DNA from: Welwitschia mirabilis
Lineage: Eukaryota; Gnetophyta; Gnetopsida; Welwitschiales
Direction: 5' to 3'
Length of the DNA: 63,957 nucleotides
Assembly: GCA_051453625.1 (NCBI GenBank)
Contig: JBOZIK010000001.1
Location: forward strand, 47,816,357 to 47,880,313
Shown here: positions 35,135 to 47,400 of the stretch, piece after piece
Layout of the letters: each line of letters begins with the position of its first letter
How positions within the stretch are numbered: the stretch's first letter is position 1
Made by a program: the position numbers and the translations under genes
Notes under the pieces: generated by a model
Database searches by the model: none
Seen by the model: only the letters and a program-made list of their open reading frames with translations
Told to the model about the DNA's origin: nothing

Positions 35135-36131
35135 TAAACGGAAAAAAACAAACTCGTTTCTCGGAATCGTAGCGCCGCGTTTCAGGACCTCTTCTGAGGC
35201 GTTTAGAAGCGCGTTTTGGACGCTGCGAAGCAGAGCGTTTAACTTTGAAAACCGGAGTTTATGAAAGAGAGAGAAGAGATGGAGGAGCGCGATATATCAG
35301 TGCTTGCCTTATTTTCCTTCGATTTTGCAGAAAAAACAGTGCTTGCCTTATTTCCTTCGCATTTGCAGAATAGACATTCTCATTCATCTCGCGGAGCAGT
35401 ACGGGAGGCCAGGCGTCGTGTCAACTGCCATGACGGAAGACTGATGAAGAAGCCTTGTCATGCACGGAAACACCACAATTCCTCGCAAGATTATGAATCC
35501 CTGGGGTTTACCTTGCATTTAGTGAGGACTGTGAATTGACAGGGCCGTCTATGGCTTCGCTAGGCTCTTCTACTGTATTTATAATATCATGTCTTTATTT
35601 AGTAATTGAGTTTTGGGCAATGAAATAAAGAAAGAGAGAGAAGATGAAAGAAACGTTAGAAAAGAATAACAAATAATAAATCGTGTCATGAGTATGAGAA
35701 GGGGTGTCTTGCCATACTTTGTAAGTTAATCTTAACGTACGACATTTGGCACTCGCGTTAATATTTATGATTATGGTATTAAAACCACTCTTTAATGCAA
35801 CTGCATAGATTTCATCTTAACCTTTCATAAAAGGTAAACCAAAATGAAACGAGGTGATAATAACCTTAGGACGACCCTTATGAAGAGAAAGGTGAACATA
35901 ATCCTATTACAATCCCCACGAAAGTATCTAGAAATAGCTTTGGTTTTGAAAAAATATTCAAAAAAGCAATTTAAAATAAAGAGTTTTAAATGACAAAAAT
36001 ATTTAAAGAAAATTGACATCCAATTTTTCATTTTTACAATGACTTTAAATGTTTTAAAATATGCATTAAGATAAGCTTCGAGTAAGGGAAGGATGATTTT
36101 TAATAGCTTTGTCATTTCTTAAGGTGTCATA
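35135..36131. other. 5' side of the WRC gene and AT-rich flank
   Basis: 35135-35560 is GC-richer and probably contains the 5' UTR and promoter of the WRC gene (transcribed leftwards). A 92-residue plus-strand frame at 35261-35539 overlaps it and looks like chance. From 35,560 the DNA is AT-rich with no frame of interest. Confidence 0.4.
35298..35370. repeat. Tandem pair of about 35 bases upstream of the WRC gene
   Basis: 35298-35332 and 35337-35370 both read CAGTGCTTGCCTTA, then TTTCCTTCG, then TTTGCAGAA, with two small differences and four bases between. They lie 164-236 bases upstream of the WRC start codon, in its likely promoter or 5' UTR. Confidence 0.85.
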
Positions 36132-36188
36132 TGTTGGATTTAATTCTGATTTTTCCGTTTTTATTTTCTGTTAGTTATTCTATCATTT

Positions 36189-36284
36189 TGTTAGTGGCTA
36201 TTAATGGAGTCTGTTATAAGTTTTAGTGGCTATTAATGGAGTCTGTTATCAGTGTTAGTGGCTATTAATGGAGTCTGTTATCAG
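36189..36284. repeat. Three tandem 32-base units
   Basis: 36189-36220, 36221-36252 and 36253-36284 share TTAGTGGCTATTAATGGAGT and CTGTTAT; the second and third differ by one base. A partial degenerate continuation follows. They lie just upstream of the Copia gag remnant, probably in its LTR or leader (a TGTTGGAT word that could be an LTR start is at 36132). Confidence 0.92.
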
Positions 36285-36299
36285 TGTTAGTGGTGTTAA

Positions 36300-36710
36300 T
36301 GGTGTTAGTGGCGTTCACGAATTGCTGTGTCGTGGAGAATGGCGTTGCTGATCTGGAAGCAAATGCTAGTGATACAGAAAAGGCAACCCACCATGACAAC
36401 AAGAAGAAGGACAAGAAAACCTTGTATCTCATTCGTCAAGGAGTTAATGATGAAGTCTTTGAAAAGATAGCTGGAGCAACCACTTCATAAAGGAAGGTAT
36501 GACAAGTCAAATGTTGAATGTTACAATTGCCATAAATTTGGTCATTATGCCAACNNNNNNNNNNNNNNNNNNNNNNNNNNNNNNNNNNNNNNNNNNNNNN
36601 NNNNNNNNNNNNNNNNNNNNNNNNNNNNNNNNNNNNNNNNNNNNNNNNNNNNNNGAAGGGGAAGAAAATCCTACAAAAGCGAAAAGAAAGGAGCATACTA
36701 AAATTTTTTA
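36300..36710 (+). pseudogene. Copia gag remnant with zinc knuckle
   Basis: One frame gives KATHHDNKKKDKKTLYLIRQ, then GVNDEVFEKIAGATTS and a stop, which is the central gag (UBN2-type) pattern of plant Copia elements. A shifted frame directly after it gives GRYDKSNVECYNCHKFGHYAN, an intact C-x2-C-x4-H zinc knuckle cut off by the 100-N gap at 36555-36654. The roughly 150 residues normally between the two parts are missing, so gag carries a deletion. After the gap, EGEENPTKAKRKEH may be its continuation. Confidence 0.8.
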
Positions 36711-36799
36711 AAAGAAATCAAAATATGGTTCTAAAAAATTATTTGAAATACATTTAGGCTAACACAAAAGACATCGAGTTTAAAAAAGGCAGATTTTGT

Positions 36800-37470
36800 T
36801 GTTTACTAGTACTAGAAGTAATGTTGAGTCCCAGACCTCTATGCCATTCAAGCACCCTACAATATTCCATAGAGTGGACCTGGATGCAAATCTCAAGAAT
36901 AATATGAAAAAGGGTTTTGGGGTTAAAATGTATTATCATAGTCTTGGAAGGGCATGAAAATGTAGGTATCTTTTGTGTGGACCTTCAGGCAGTAGTAAGT
37001 CCAGCATGATTACTACCATGGCCAATCACTTGCATTACAATGTTTATTATCAGGAATTAATAAAGGTCTAAGATAATTCTAAGCTCAGAATGCCCCTTAT
37101 GCTGATAAGTAATAGATCCAATTTGGTAATTTAATACAAGGATTTTTCTCTAAACTTGTCTTGCAGAACTGACTTACTGAAGTAAGGATCCCCATAAGAA
37201 AGAGGATGGTAAGGGGAAGAAAGATTCTAGTACTGTTGAATTCATAAATGAAAAATCAAAGGTTACTTTGTCTAGAATGTTAAACTTCATTAATGGGTTA
37301 TAGTTTTATTAGAGGAAAGAGAGAATTATTGTATTCACAACTAACAACAAAGAGAAATTGGACCCTCTAGACATCTTTAGGATATACATTTCTTTGGATA
37401 TATGTCACATAGATTCTCTTTCATTCATGCCTTTAATTCACTAATATAGCAGGTTTTACAGCTGGTCTCA
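36800..37470 (+). pseudogene. AAA-ATPase pseudogene, BCS1/ASD-like
   Basis: Plant BCS1-like AAA-ATPases (AAA-ATPase ASD and relatives) are membrane-bound ATPases of mitochondria or ER. The frame shows FKHPTIFHRVDLDANLKN (family: F.HP.TF...A.D..LK), YHSLGRA, stop, KCRYLLCGPSGSSKSSM (Walker A, damaged from GPPGTGKSS), ITTMANHLHYNVYYQEL, a decayed Walker B region, and then about 37230-37400 KSKVTLSRMLNFING, RKERIIVFTTNNKEKLDP and a degenerate CHIDSLSF. The order and spacing match one continuous family member with no intron between these parts. Several stops and the Walker A loss show it is dead. It directly follows the Copia gag remnant. Confidence 0.85.
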
Positions 37471-37620
37471 CATATTCTCTTCACTGCAAAGATATTCTTT
37501 TTGTCTTTTTTAACTATATAGGAGGTTTTCACAAGGAACACAGAATTCTTAGACTCAAGTTAAATCATGTACACCTAAAATTTTCTTGTTTTCATTAATG
37601 ATCGCTCATGAACAGCAAAA

Positions 37621-37826
37621 CACAAATGGAATCCTCTATGTTTTTGAAGGATAAATGCCCTCCTTCTAGTTTANNNNNNNNNNNNNNNNNNNNNNNNNNN
37701 NNNNNNNNNNNNNNNNNNNNNNNNNNNNNNNNNNNNNNNNNNNNNNNNNNNNNNNNNNNNNNNNNNNNNNNNNCACAAATGGAATCCTCTATGTTTTTGA
37801 AGGATAAATGCCCTTCTTCCAGTTCA
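37621..37826. repeat. Repeated flank around a 100-N gap
   Basis: 37621-37673 and 37774-37826 are the same 53 bases with a few differences, separated by exactly 100 N. Probably overlapping contig ends, perhaps of two haplotypes. Confidence 0.85.
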
Positions 37827-39837
37827 TGGTCTTATTGTTTACTATCATGTCTAAAGCATATATTGTTTCATAATGCTCTTTAAAGAAACATCCCCTTTCA
37901 AGTGCTTTATGATCTTATGGAAGTTCTTTGATTGCATATCCCTAAAGTTCCAAGCCTCAGTATAAAAGCTGTAGGAGATTCCCACTCTTGAAAACAGTTA
38001 GATTTCTTATCTATACATCTCTTTATGCATTTATTTTAGGTAAGAACTATATGTTATATTGAAATTTTTCATTCATGATAAGACCTTCTGAGAAAGGATA
38101 ACAAGCATCTTTCTTCCTCTAAACACAAGATTATTAATTCAAGTGCATCAAGTTATCCCTCTATTAAATATATGAATGAATTGAATAAGGGGTGAATACT
38201 ATTCTGAATAGGAAATATAGTAGCACATAATTAAGTGAATTTATGATGTCCTTTTGGAATATACATTAATATTAGGTGCATTATGACACTAAATTCTAGT
38301 TCATTCTGAAGAGTTATTGAATACCATAAAAGGTGATGTATTTGAATTTCTAAGATCACTTGACCATGCCTAGATTTTAATCTATGATTTCCTATTCATG
38401 CCATATATCTCTTCTATAACCTAATCTTTATCATGTAGAATTTATTTGGCTGTGTGAAATAAAAGCATAGACTAGCTTAATGGCTTTTATGCATTGTAAA
38501 GTAGAAACAGATAATGTAAGATTAGGTATGGGGTAACTTTAAGAACACTCATTTAAAAATCCTTAGCCTAATCACTACTGTGGGCTACAGCTACTCGTGT
38601 ACATAAAGGATCAAGGAGCATTCCTCTAATATATCGTCTAGTGGACTCGAACTTTTATAAGAGTTAACAAGTTATGATAAGGAAGCATAACATTATAACT
38701 GACATAATGAGGCCTATACAGTTTCATCACTATGGAAGCTAAGGAATGTTTCAGATAGCTTGCGAAGCATATAAGCTTATTGGTTAAAGGAAACTAATAG
38801 TCTTCTTTTTATAACTTTACCTATAGGAATTGAGCATTATTTTTTTTCCTTTTATTAAGAATTTTCAACATTTGTTCTACCTGCATACTTAGCATCAAAC
38901 TGTTACAACCACTTAGTCTTCATTAATCTAATATCAGAGTCAATTTCTCATGATGAAGAATCATGGGAATAAAGCAACCAGATATTTTATTAGAAAATAT
39001 GTAAGTTAGCTTGGATAAGGAAGAGATGTCCTCTTGTAAATGATTGTAGCCCCAAATCAAATTCAAAAAGGTAATGAAACCCAAAAGAAAGGAGAGGGAA
39101 GAAATAAAGATAAAGGATAGGTTCATGAGAATCAAAAAAAAATAATGACCTATTGCCATAGGAGAAATAGTTGGTAAGTTTCAAATCATTTCACCTAAAT
39201 AAGAGGATCAGGATGATACGTGTAAGAATCTAAATGGTAGCAGTTTGGATTTCAATGTCATATGTGTCCTTGAATGAATAAGAGTTTCTTTGTGACATAA
39301 GGCATTATAGCATGAGATAAGATGGTGAGAATTTCTCCATCAAAAATGCTAATAGAGTGATGTAAATACCTCATCTCAAAAAATATAACAATTCCATCTA
39401 GAAGTATAGAAAGGNNNNNNNNNNNNNNNNNNNNNNNNNNNNNNNNNNNNNNNNNNNNNNNNNNNNNNNNNNNNNNNNNNNNNNNNNNNNNNNNNNNNNN
39501 NNNNNNNNNNNNNNNNNNNNNNNNNNNNNNNNNNNNNNNNNNNNNNNNNNNNNNNNNNNNNNNNNNNNNNNNNNNNNNNNNNNNNNNNNAGGTTCATAAG
39601 AGCAAAAGCAAAAAATAGTGGAAGAAGAAACTATTAAAAGGGACTAAACAAGTAAGAGCAGATTACTTAAAGAAGTGACTGAATTTTAAAGATTGGTGGA
39701 AGAAAAAATTAGGATTCTTGGTTCATGTATCATGAGGTTGAGTATAAAGCATTTGAATACTTAGATGAAGATGAATTTGAAAGACAGACAATAATGCATT
39801 AGCAAGAAGACTTTTTAAACCAGTATGAAGAAAAACA

Positions 39838-40003
39838 ATGCATGAAGTAGTAAATATAATGTTATGACATNNNNNNNNNNNNNNNNNNNNNNNNNNNNNN
39901 NNNNNNNNNNNNNNNNNNNNNNNNNNNNNNNNNNNNNNNNNNNNNNNNNNNNNNNNNNNNNNNNNNNNNNATGCATGAAGTAGTAAATAGAATGGTATGA
40001 CAT
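39838..40003. repeat. Repeated flank around a 100-N gap
   Basis: 39838-39870 and 39971-40003 share 33 bases with two differences, separated by exactly 100 N. Same pattern as at 24.8 and 37.7 kb. Confidence 0.85.
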
Positions 40004-40122
40004 GAAGAAGAAATCATTAAAATGTCTTTATTACCATTAACAGAAAGTAGTTTCAACTAACTCATTTTAATAGTAGAAGAATATTACAAAAGGTAATTTT
40101 TCTGTAACTCTCATCAAGGAAA

Positions 40123-40485
40123 CTATGGATAGTAGTAGCTATAGAAATTATGTAATTGGAGATGACTCTAGAAATTATATTGATGATAGTATTTCGTAGG
40201 AGATAGAAGAGCCTATTCTTGCACCTTTATATATATCTTCACCTAAGAAAGAATATCAATACTATTCATAGTATAATAGAAAGGTGAAGAAGTCCGATGA
40301 TGTGGTGCTTATAAAAGCATTTATGCTTCATAATGACAATCTAGCATGGAATTTGAGCAGTGTTAATAACTCCTTGAGAATAGATACCCTCAAAACATGG
40401 TAGGCAAAGTAGCGCCCAATGATTATCATGATCTTAGAAATAAAACAGGCAATAGTTAAGGCATTGAACCTCTCATCTAGATTTT
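40123..40485 (+). pseudogene. Decayed reading frame of unknown family
   Basis: From an ATG at 40123 one frame stays protein-like across several stops: MDSSSYRNYVIGDDSRNYID, EIEEPILAPLYISSPKKEY, KVKKSDDVVLIKAFMLHNDN, LAWNLSSVNNSLRIDTLKTW. Stops are TAG at about 40198, 40270 and 40403. I do not recognise it; a retroelement gag is possible given the setting. Confidence 0.35.
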
Positions 40486-41943
40486 TTCATCTTATGCTCT
40501 ATCCATAATTGTATGTAGCAAGCTAAAGGCGAATTAGAGGATTTTCAAATCCTAGTTGACTTATCAATAATAGAAGAACTTTTGTGCCAATAATCTAACT
40601 CTCAAGAAACAGAATTTTAACTCAAACTTAACACCATAGAATTGTTTAGATCTATAAATCCAATAGATTCAACATCCAATGTTACTAGTAGGTGAATTGC
40701 ATATAGTACTATTGAAAATAGGGAAAAAAAGAGGGGGCACATTTCATAGTATAGTAAAGGAGTGAAAGATCTTTACAAGTTGCCCTTAGACTTAGGGTTG
40801 CATGACATCCTACTTAATAATTGTGATTACATAATAAACTAAAGAAAGAAAGAGTATCAACTTTTTTAATAATTGACTAATTCATTTTGCAATAATCAAT
40901 GAAAGCTTAACTTCTATGATGGAAAGCAGAGGCTTTATTAATACTTGATTTGGATCATCAACCTATATTATTATGTGCTCACTCTTATAATCAAATAACT
41001 TAAAATTTTTAGATAGCATAATGGCTGATTTCTACAACCTTAGTTAAAGAGCTTAATCATAGAATGATGGAAGACTCCTATTGAAGGCTCAAATAGATTT
41101 AAAATTTAATCAGGCAATAAGAACTAAAAATACCTTGCAGGAAATCATAGGTAAAATTTAATGGCATAGCAGATGCATTCATTACTTGATTTCCTCCTAC
41201 AATTGAAATGCATGCATCATCGTTATGATGTAGAGGCAGAGTAGTTATTGGCATTAAAATGTTCAAGGTTCTCACACCACTCTTTCCTGTTCTTGCAACT
41301 TCTCTCTGCAACTACAAATTTTCTACAAAACATTCATTTCATCAAATGCCAAATACGAATCCTAAATGAATTCGCATAAAGAAATGAAATTACCTCCTCT
41401 TTTACTCTTGTAATTTCGAGGCATAAATGATGTTCTTGGACACTTCACTAGGTGAGAATTGCAGGCCCCTAGCAGTTTGCATAGACTGGGTTCCATGTTG
41501 CCTCTCTCATTATGAAATTCTATAACTTAAGTTTCCCATTTTCTTACTTTAGTATTATGTTTTTCATCCCTTTCATACTGGTTTTATTTTCAACTATACA
41601 TATAGAGGTAAAAACCCAAAATCCAGAACTAAAAGAAAGTAACAACATTAAATCCAAACAAAAAATAAACTCATACCATTAACTCTTTTAGAGTCAAAAC
41701 CCATCAAAATTTCATATAAACTTGAACAAAATTCACAGGAACTCAAAAACTGTATTGACTCAAACCATAACATGATGCTTCGTAAAAGAGTGGAATGCAA
41801 GATCTTCATGAAAGACAGGCATGGGCAATGTGTGAATGATTATTTTTGATAATGAACAAAGTTAAAGAGGGGTGTTAAGTCAACCAAGTGTGAAGATGAA
41901 ATGCAAAGCGTGAAGATGAAATGTAAAGCACGAAGATCAATTT
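40486..41943. other. AT-rich intergenic, one small unassigned frame
   Basis: A 70-residue minus-strand frame at 41099-41311 (GVRTLNILMPITTLPLHHND) is not recognised. Otherwise no signal. Confidence 0.35.
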
Positions 41944-42068
41944 AAGCTTTTTAATTTTTTGTTATGATGTCTTTTAAGGTGTTTATTAAAACCAATGCCT
42001 TAAAAACATTATTAAATTCTAAATTTATGGTATCTTTTAAGGCATTTATTCAAATAAATGCCTTAAAT
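41944..42068. repeat. Island of short inverted AAGGCATTT / AAATGCCTT motifs
   Basis: Contains CTTTTAAGGTGTTTATT, CCAATGCCTTAAAAA, and TCTTTTAAGGCATTTATTC followed by AAATAAATGCCTTAAATG: the same motif vocabulary as the CACTA-like termini at 49.3 and 54.8 kb, but with no CACTA terminus of its own. Confidence 0.65.
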
Positions 42069-44415
42069 GATAACAACAGATCCAACATAAGGAATGTTAA
42101 GATTCTAACTAGGTAGTTCATATGACTCACACAGATGCCTTAAATGATAACAACATATCCAACATAAGGAATGTTAATATTCTAACTGAGTAGTTCATAT
42201 GACTCACACAGATCCATAGAGTATACATTATCACTTTATGAATGAAATGATATAGGTTTTAACATAAGGAGGTGTAAGGGTTTTGACTAGGTAGCTAATA
42301 TAATCCATAGAGATCTACAAAGTATAGATCATTATTCTGTGGATGAAATAATATAGTTTTCAACGTAAGAGAGCATCATAATTTTGACTAGGTAGCCAAT
42401 ATATCCCACAGTGATCCATAAAGTATACATCATCATTTTATGAATGATATAAGGATGTTTTCAACATAATAGAGCACCAAGGTTCAAAATAGGAAATACA
42501 TGTAGTCCACAAAAATCCATAAAACATATATCAACACTCTATAGATGAAATGAGATATTTTCCAACATAAGGGGCTATCAAGGTTGTGACTGGGTCATCG
42601 ATGTCATCCATAAAGATTCATAAAGTACACATCATCACTCTATAGATGAGATGAGGTAGTTTTCAACATAAGGAACTATTAAGGTTCTAACTAGGTAATC
42701 AATGTAGTCCATAGAGATTTACAAAGTACATATCATTACTCTATGGATGAAACAAGATAGTTTTCAACATAATGGAGTGTTAAGATTTTGACTAGGCATT
42801 TAATATGGCTTATAAAAATTCATAGATCTAAATAATTATTTCATGGATAAAATGAGCAGTTTTCAACATAAGGAAGCACTAAGATTTAAACTAGGTAACC
42901 GGTATGAGTTATAGAGACTTATAAAATATACATTATTACTCTATAGATGAAATGAGATAGTTTCCAACATAAAGAGGCACTACGGTTCTAACTAGGTATA
43001 TAATATGACCCATAAAGATTCATAGAGTATACGTCATTATCTTGCACATGAAATAAGGTAGTTTCCAATATAAAAAGGCATCAGGGTTTCTAACTAGGTA
43101 GTCAATATGGTCCACAAAGATCCATAAAGTATACATCACCACTTTATAAATGAAATGAAGTAGCTTCCAACATAAGGAGATGTTAGAGCTCTAATTACGT
43201 AGCCGATATGCCCATAGAAACCCATAAAGTACACATCATCTCTCTATATATGAAATGAGATAGCTTCTAATATAAGAAGATGTTATGATTCTAACTCGGT
43301 AGCTAATATGACCCACATAGATCCACAAAATATACATAATCACCCTANNNNNNNNNNNNNNNNNNNNNNNNNNNNNNNNNNNACTAGGATCCTAACTAGG
43401 TAGTTAATATGACATATAGAGATCCACAGAGTTTACATCATTACTCTATAAATGAAATGATGTAGTGTGTAACATAAGGCATTAGGATTCTAACTAGGTA
43501 GCTTATATGACTTATAGAAATTGATAAAGTCTACATCATCATTTTGTGAATGAAATAACACAATTTCCAATAGAAGGATGTATTAGAATTTTGACTAGGA
43601 AGTCCATATAGCCCATAGAAATGCACAGAGTACACATAATTGTTATATAGATGAAATGATATATTTACAATATAAGTGAGTATCAGGGTTCTAAAAAGGC
43701 ATTCGACATAATTCATAGAGATTAACAAAGTGCACAACATTACTCTAGGGATGAAATGAGGTAGTTTTTGACATAAGGAATGATAAGATTCTAATTATGC
43801 AATTGATATAAGTTATAAAAATCCATAGACTCTAGGTCATCACTCTACAAATGAAATAAGGTGGTCTTCAACATAAGGAGGGAAATACAATTCTAATTAG
43901 ATAGTCGATATAGCTCTAAGAGTGTACATCATCACTCTACAAATGAAATGAGGTAGTTTTCAATATAAGGGGGTTTCAGAGTTCTAACTAGGTAGCTAAT
44001 ATGGCTCACAGATATTCACATAGTTTATGCCATCATTTTAGGGAGGAAATAAGGTAGTTTCCCATATAAAAGGATGTTAAGGTCCTAAATAGATAGTTAA
44101 TATAGCCCACAAACGTTCATAGAGTCTACATCATTACTCTATAGATGAAATGACATAGTTTCTACTAGAAGGAGCGCTAGTGTTCTAACTTGGTGTCTAA
44201 TATGAATCATAGAGATCTAAAGAATCCACATCATTACTTTATGGATGAAATGATGTAGTTGCCAAAATTAAGAGGCACTAGTGTTCTAACTAGATAGCTC
44301 ATATGGCTCATAGAGATCCATAAAGTACACATCATTACTATATGAATAAGATGAAGTAGTTTCCAACATAAGGAAGCACTAATGTTTTGACAAGTAGTCC
44401 ATATCAACCATAATG
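42069..44415. repeat. Tandem array, about 24 units of roughly 100 bases
   Basis: Each unit carries TTTCCAACATAAGGAGGCA, TTCTAACTAGGTAG, ATATG, CATAGAGATCCATAAAGT, ACATCATCACTCTATAGATG and AAATGA, in that order, with 10-25% drift by eye. Unit starts fall at about 42257, 42359, 42460, 42560, 42661, 42761, 42860, 42961 and so on, that is 100-102 bases apart. A 35-N gap lies at 43348-43382. The first two units are different: they have a period of about 77 bases and contain GATGCCTTAAATGATAACAA, which links them to the motif island on the left. No coding frame. Confidence 0.95.
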
Positions 44416-47400
44416 GGACCTAAAAAAGAAAATCATGACCAAAAGGATAAGTATTTTTAATTATAGAAGTGAATTTCTTTCTTAGTTTACTAAATGACTA
44501 GATAAATAATTTTAATGATTTTTATTAATTAATGATTAATATAATGATAGCTATGATTGATTATAACTTCTAAAACTAACAAAATAAATAGAACTTCAAG
44601 TTATAAAAATACCAAATAATAGGAAAGGAAGGGGAATAACCCTTAGGCAATGCATACATTGATAAGTTATGGAGGATCATATGAATACTCGCATCAATAC
44701 TATGGAGTAATGAATTGATGAAGTTAACTTCTAACTTAAAGCTAACAATGCCAATGTAGAATCCTTGTAGAAAGTAGCAAATCATAAACCATCCTATATT
44801 CTATAGGTATTAGGAGTATGATCATGGAAACAAATAATTCAAGAATTATAATCTCGATCCCAACTCTTCATATAAACTCAAAATGAAAAGATAAAAAATT
44901 TAAAAATTGGTACTCGCAGTTCCTATAGCTCAGAACAATAGGTGATGTACATGAAAGAGTGATTTATTGTAAAGATCAAATCCATCACTCATTGTTGGTA
45001 ACTGCCTTCCATGAAATAGAATATCATGACCTATAAGAGTATGTTAAAAAGGTACAAATCAAAATGTATGCTCTTAGATCTTATGAAGAAGCTTTAGCAT
45101 TATTATAGTACATTGAAAATTATTTCAAACTTAAGAATATGTAAATTAATTTACAAAATCTCTATGCAGTAATGTTTTTAAGTGGAGATGTGGAAACATG
45201 ATGAAGCCATCTTAATACCTCTAAGAATGACTGGGTACACTAATTAGACTTCACAAAAGAGTTTAAAAAAGGATTTGTCCTAGACTATTTCATCAAAGAT
45301 AAGAGAATGCAATTCAAATGCTTATGATTAGGGATAAGGACTCTTGATGAACATTGAAATGAATTTTAGGAATTAGAAAAATATCAAATACACTATAATC
45401 TATAAGAAAAATAATCAAGAAATTATTAATTAGATGGATTCATTGTGACCAAAATAATTGGGAAAATGAAGAATTTATATGATAAACTTATTTACAAATG
45501 TTTTTCTAATTAAGATGAATCTTAAATTATTTTTAAATATTATAGTAGTGTAGGATAAAGATGAAAAATATGAAGAAGGATAAGCATGTAAACAAGAAAA
45601 TCCCTATAAGGAATAGTAGTTAAAGGATGAACATTAATCTTAAAAGATATGGGGGAGGGGGGAGGGGGAAGTTTGTCACAATCCCTTTTCAATGAGGAAA
45701 ATAATGTCTAATTCCATGTTTTTAATTATAATTATTATGTTTATTAAGCGAATAATTTAAACAACCATTCAAGGGGTATGAACCTTCAAAACTAATTGTA
45801 TTTAATAATGAAGAGTTACAAATCTTATGAAATGTTATAATAACCTTTTACTGGCATTAAAACATGGGAAAGGGAAGATAGAAGGGCATATACTAGAGTT
45901 TCACAAGTATAATAAATCCTTTATAGGCTAGATTGGCCCCTCAGTGATTCCACAAACTAGACCTTGAATTCAGTATAACTTAGTCATTTCTCTCTTTAAG
46001 GCCTTCTGTTTAACATGGGAAGGTGTTATTTTAACAACGATGAATAAAGCATGAATTTTTTATTTAATCAAATTACAAAATATTTTTCAATATTTTGGAT
46101 GCCCCTTTGTTGCTAAATGTTTTTACATTAAAGATTCTATTATTACTAAGGAAAATCTATTAAATGAATTTGAATCATCACATTATATATTTTTATTTTC
46201 TTGGCATAATTATTCTAATAATGGTAGCATCAACTAAATCATTTATTTCATTAAATTGTTTTTAGAAAGTGACTATAAATCACTCATCTATAGAAATTCC
46301 AAAGTAGAAGTACTAAATCCTTTTACCAATGAATTTATCTCTTTATGACTTTTAGAAGATATACGAAGCAATTTGTATGTTTCTCTAGAAAGCTTATCAA
46401 CTATTAAAAAAATTTAGAAAAACAATGTTTGGATTCTATTACTACTAGGACTTCTCTATATGCCTTATCACTATTAAGTATAAAATATCATAAATGAAAT
46501 TTTTTATGACACCTTCTCTTCCTTCCTTCATGCTTAATGCATTATTTGATGCAATTCCTATTGAATTTTGTTTTGAGAGATTTATTTCATTCAAAAAATC
46601 TAAAATTACTAAACATTATTCTTCCATATTTTAATGGTAAAAGAGCTAAAATCTTTGAGTATATATCAACTTTTCATTTTGCTAAAATGAAGGTAAAGTA
46701 TAAGTTACTACTATAGATAAATGTTTGTACTTTTGTTTACTATCATAAAGAAAACAAAGATTTCACATATATCTTTCACCCTTTTTTAAAAATACACTAA
46801 TTTAACACCTTCTAAAAAAGTCTTTACCTAGCTTACTATTTTATCAGCTAAAGTTTCATCATTTAAAGGAATGTTGGGAGTGCATTTTGACTTTTTTACA
46901 TTTAACATTATTTCAATTTATGTTAAATTGAGTATTTTTTAAAGTTTTAAAATCCTCTCATTATTATACTACATGTTTATATTTTTTTCATCTTGCATGA
47001 ATACTTAAGGCTATTAATTAGAGTGTTTTTTAATCATCTCTTAGAAATTACTTGTCCATTTTGAATTTTACATAGTAATCACATGTTATTAAATTTTTTA
47101 ATGATTTATAATTGAATATGCACATTTATATCTTGTTCTCCATTCTAGTCTTCATGCTTGAGTTATGGTTAAAGGTTTTTTATTTCTTTACTATATTGTC
47201 ATTTCTAATTTAGCATCTTCTTGTGATTTAATGTTTCTTGTGAATTAAACATTTAAATCAAAAGAAGGTTCTTATCATGATTATTTTGTAAGTTGTTCTA
47301 TGATGTTGGAATGGGGAAAAGCTTTAAGAAAGCATAGATGGATGAGTAACGTTGTAATGCATAATGCAAGAATCAAGATTATTTTATGTTGATATTATCT

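Larger units (their letters stand above)
37471..40122. other. Unassigned decayed sequence with three assembly gaps
   Basis: No recognised domain on either strand. Gaps at 37674-37773 (100 N), 39415-39589 (175 N) and 39871-39970 (100 N). Minus-strand frames at 38923-39184 are hydrophobic and low-complexity and not convincing. Confidence 0.35.

Noticed and set aside
40123-40485. Possible endogenous pararetrovirus protein
   Set aside because: No movement-protein, coat zinc-finger or RT motif could be identified nearby; left as an unknown decayed frame.
42069-44415. CRISPR-like array
   Set aside because: Units are contiguous diverged repeats without unique spacers, in plant nuclear DNA; it is an ordinary tandem repeat.
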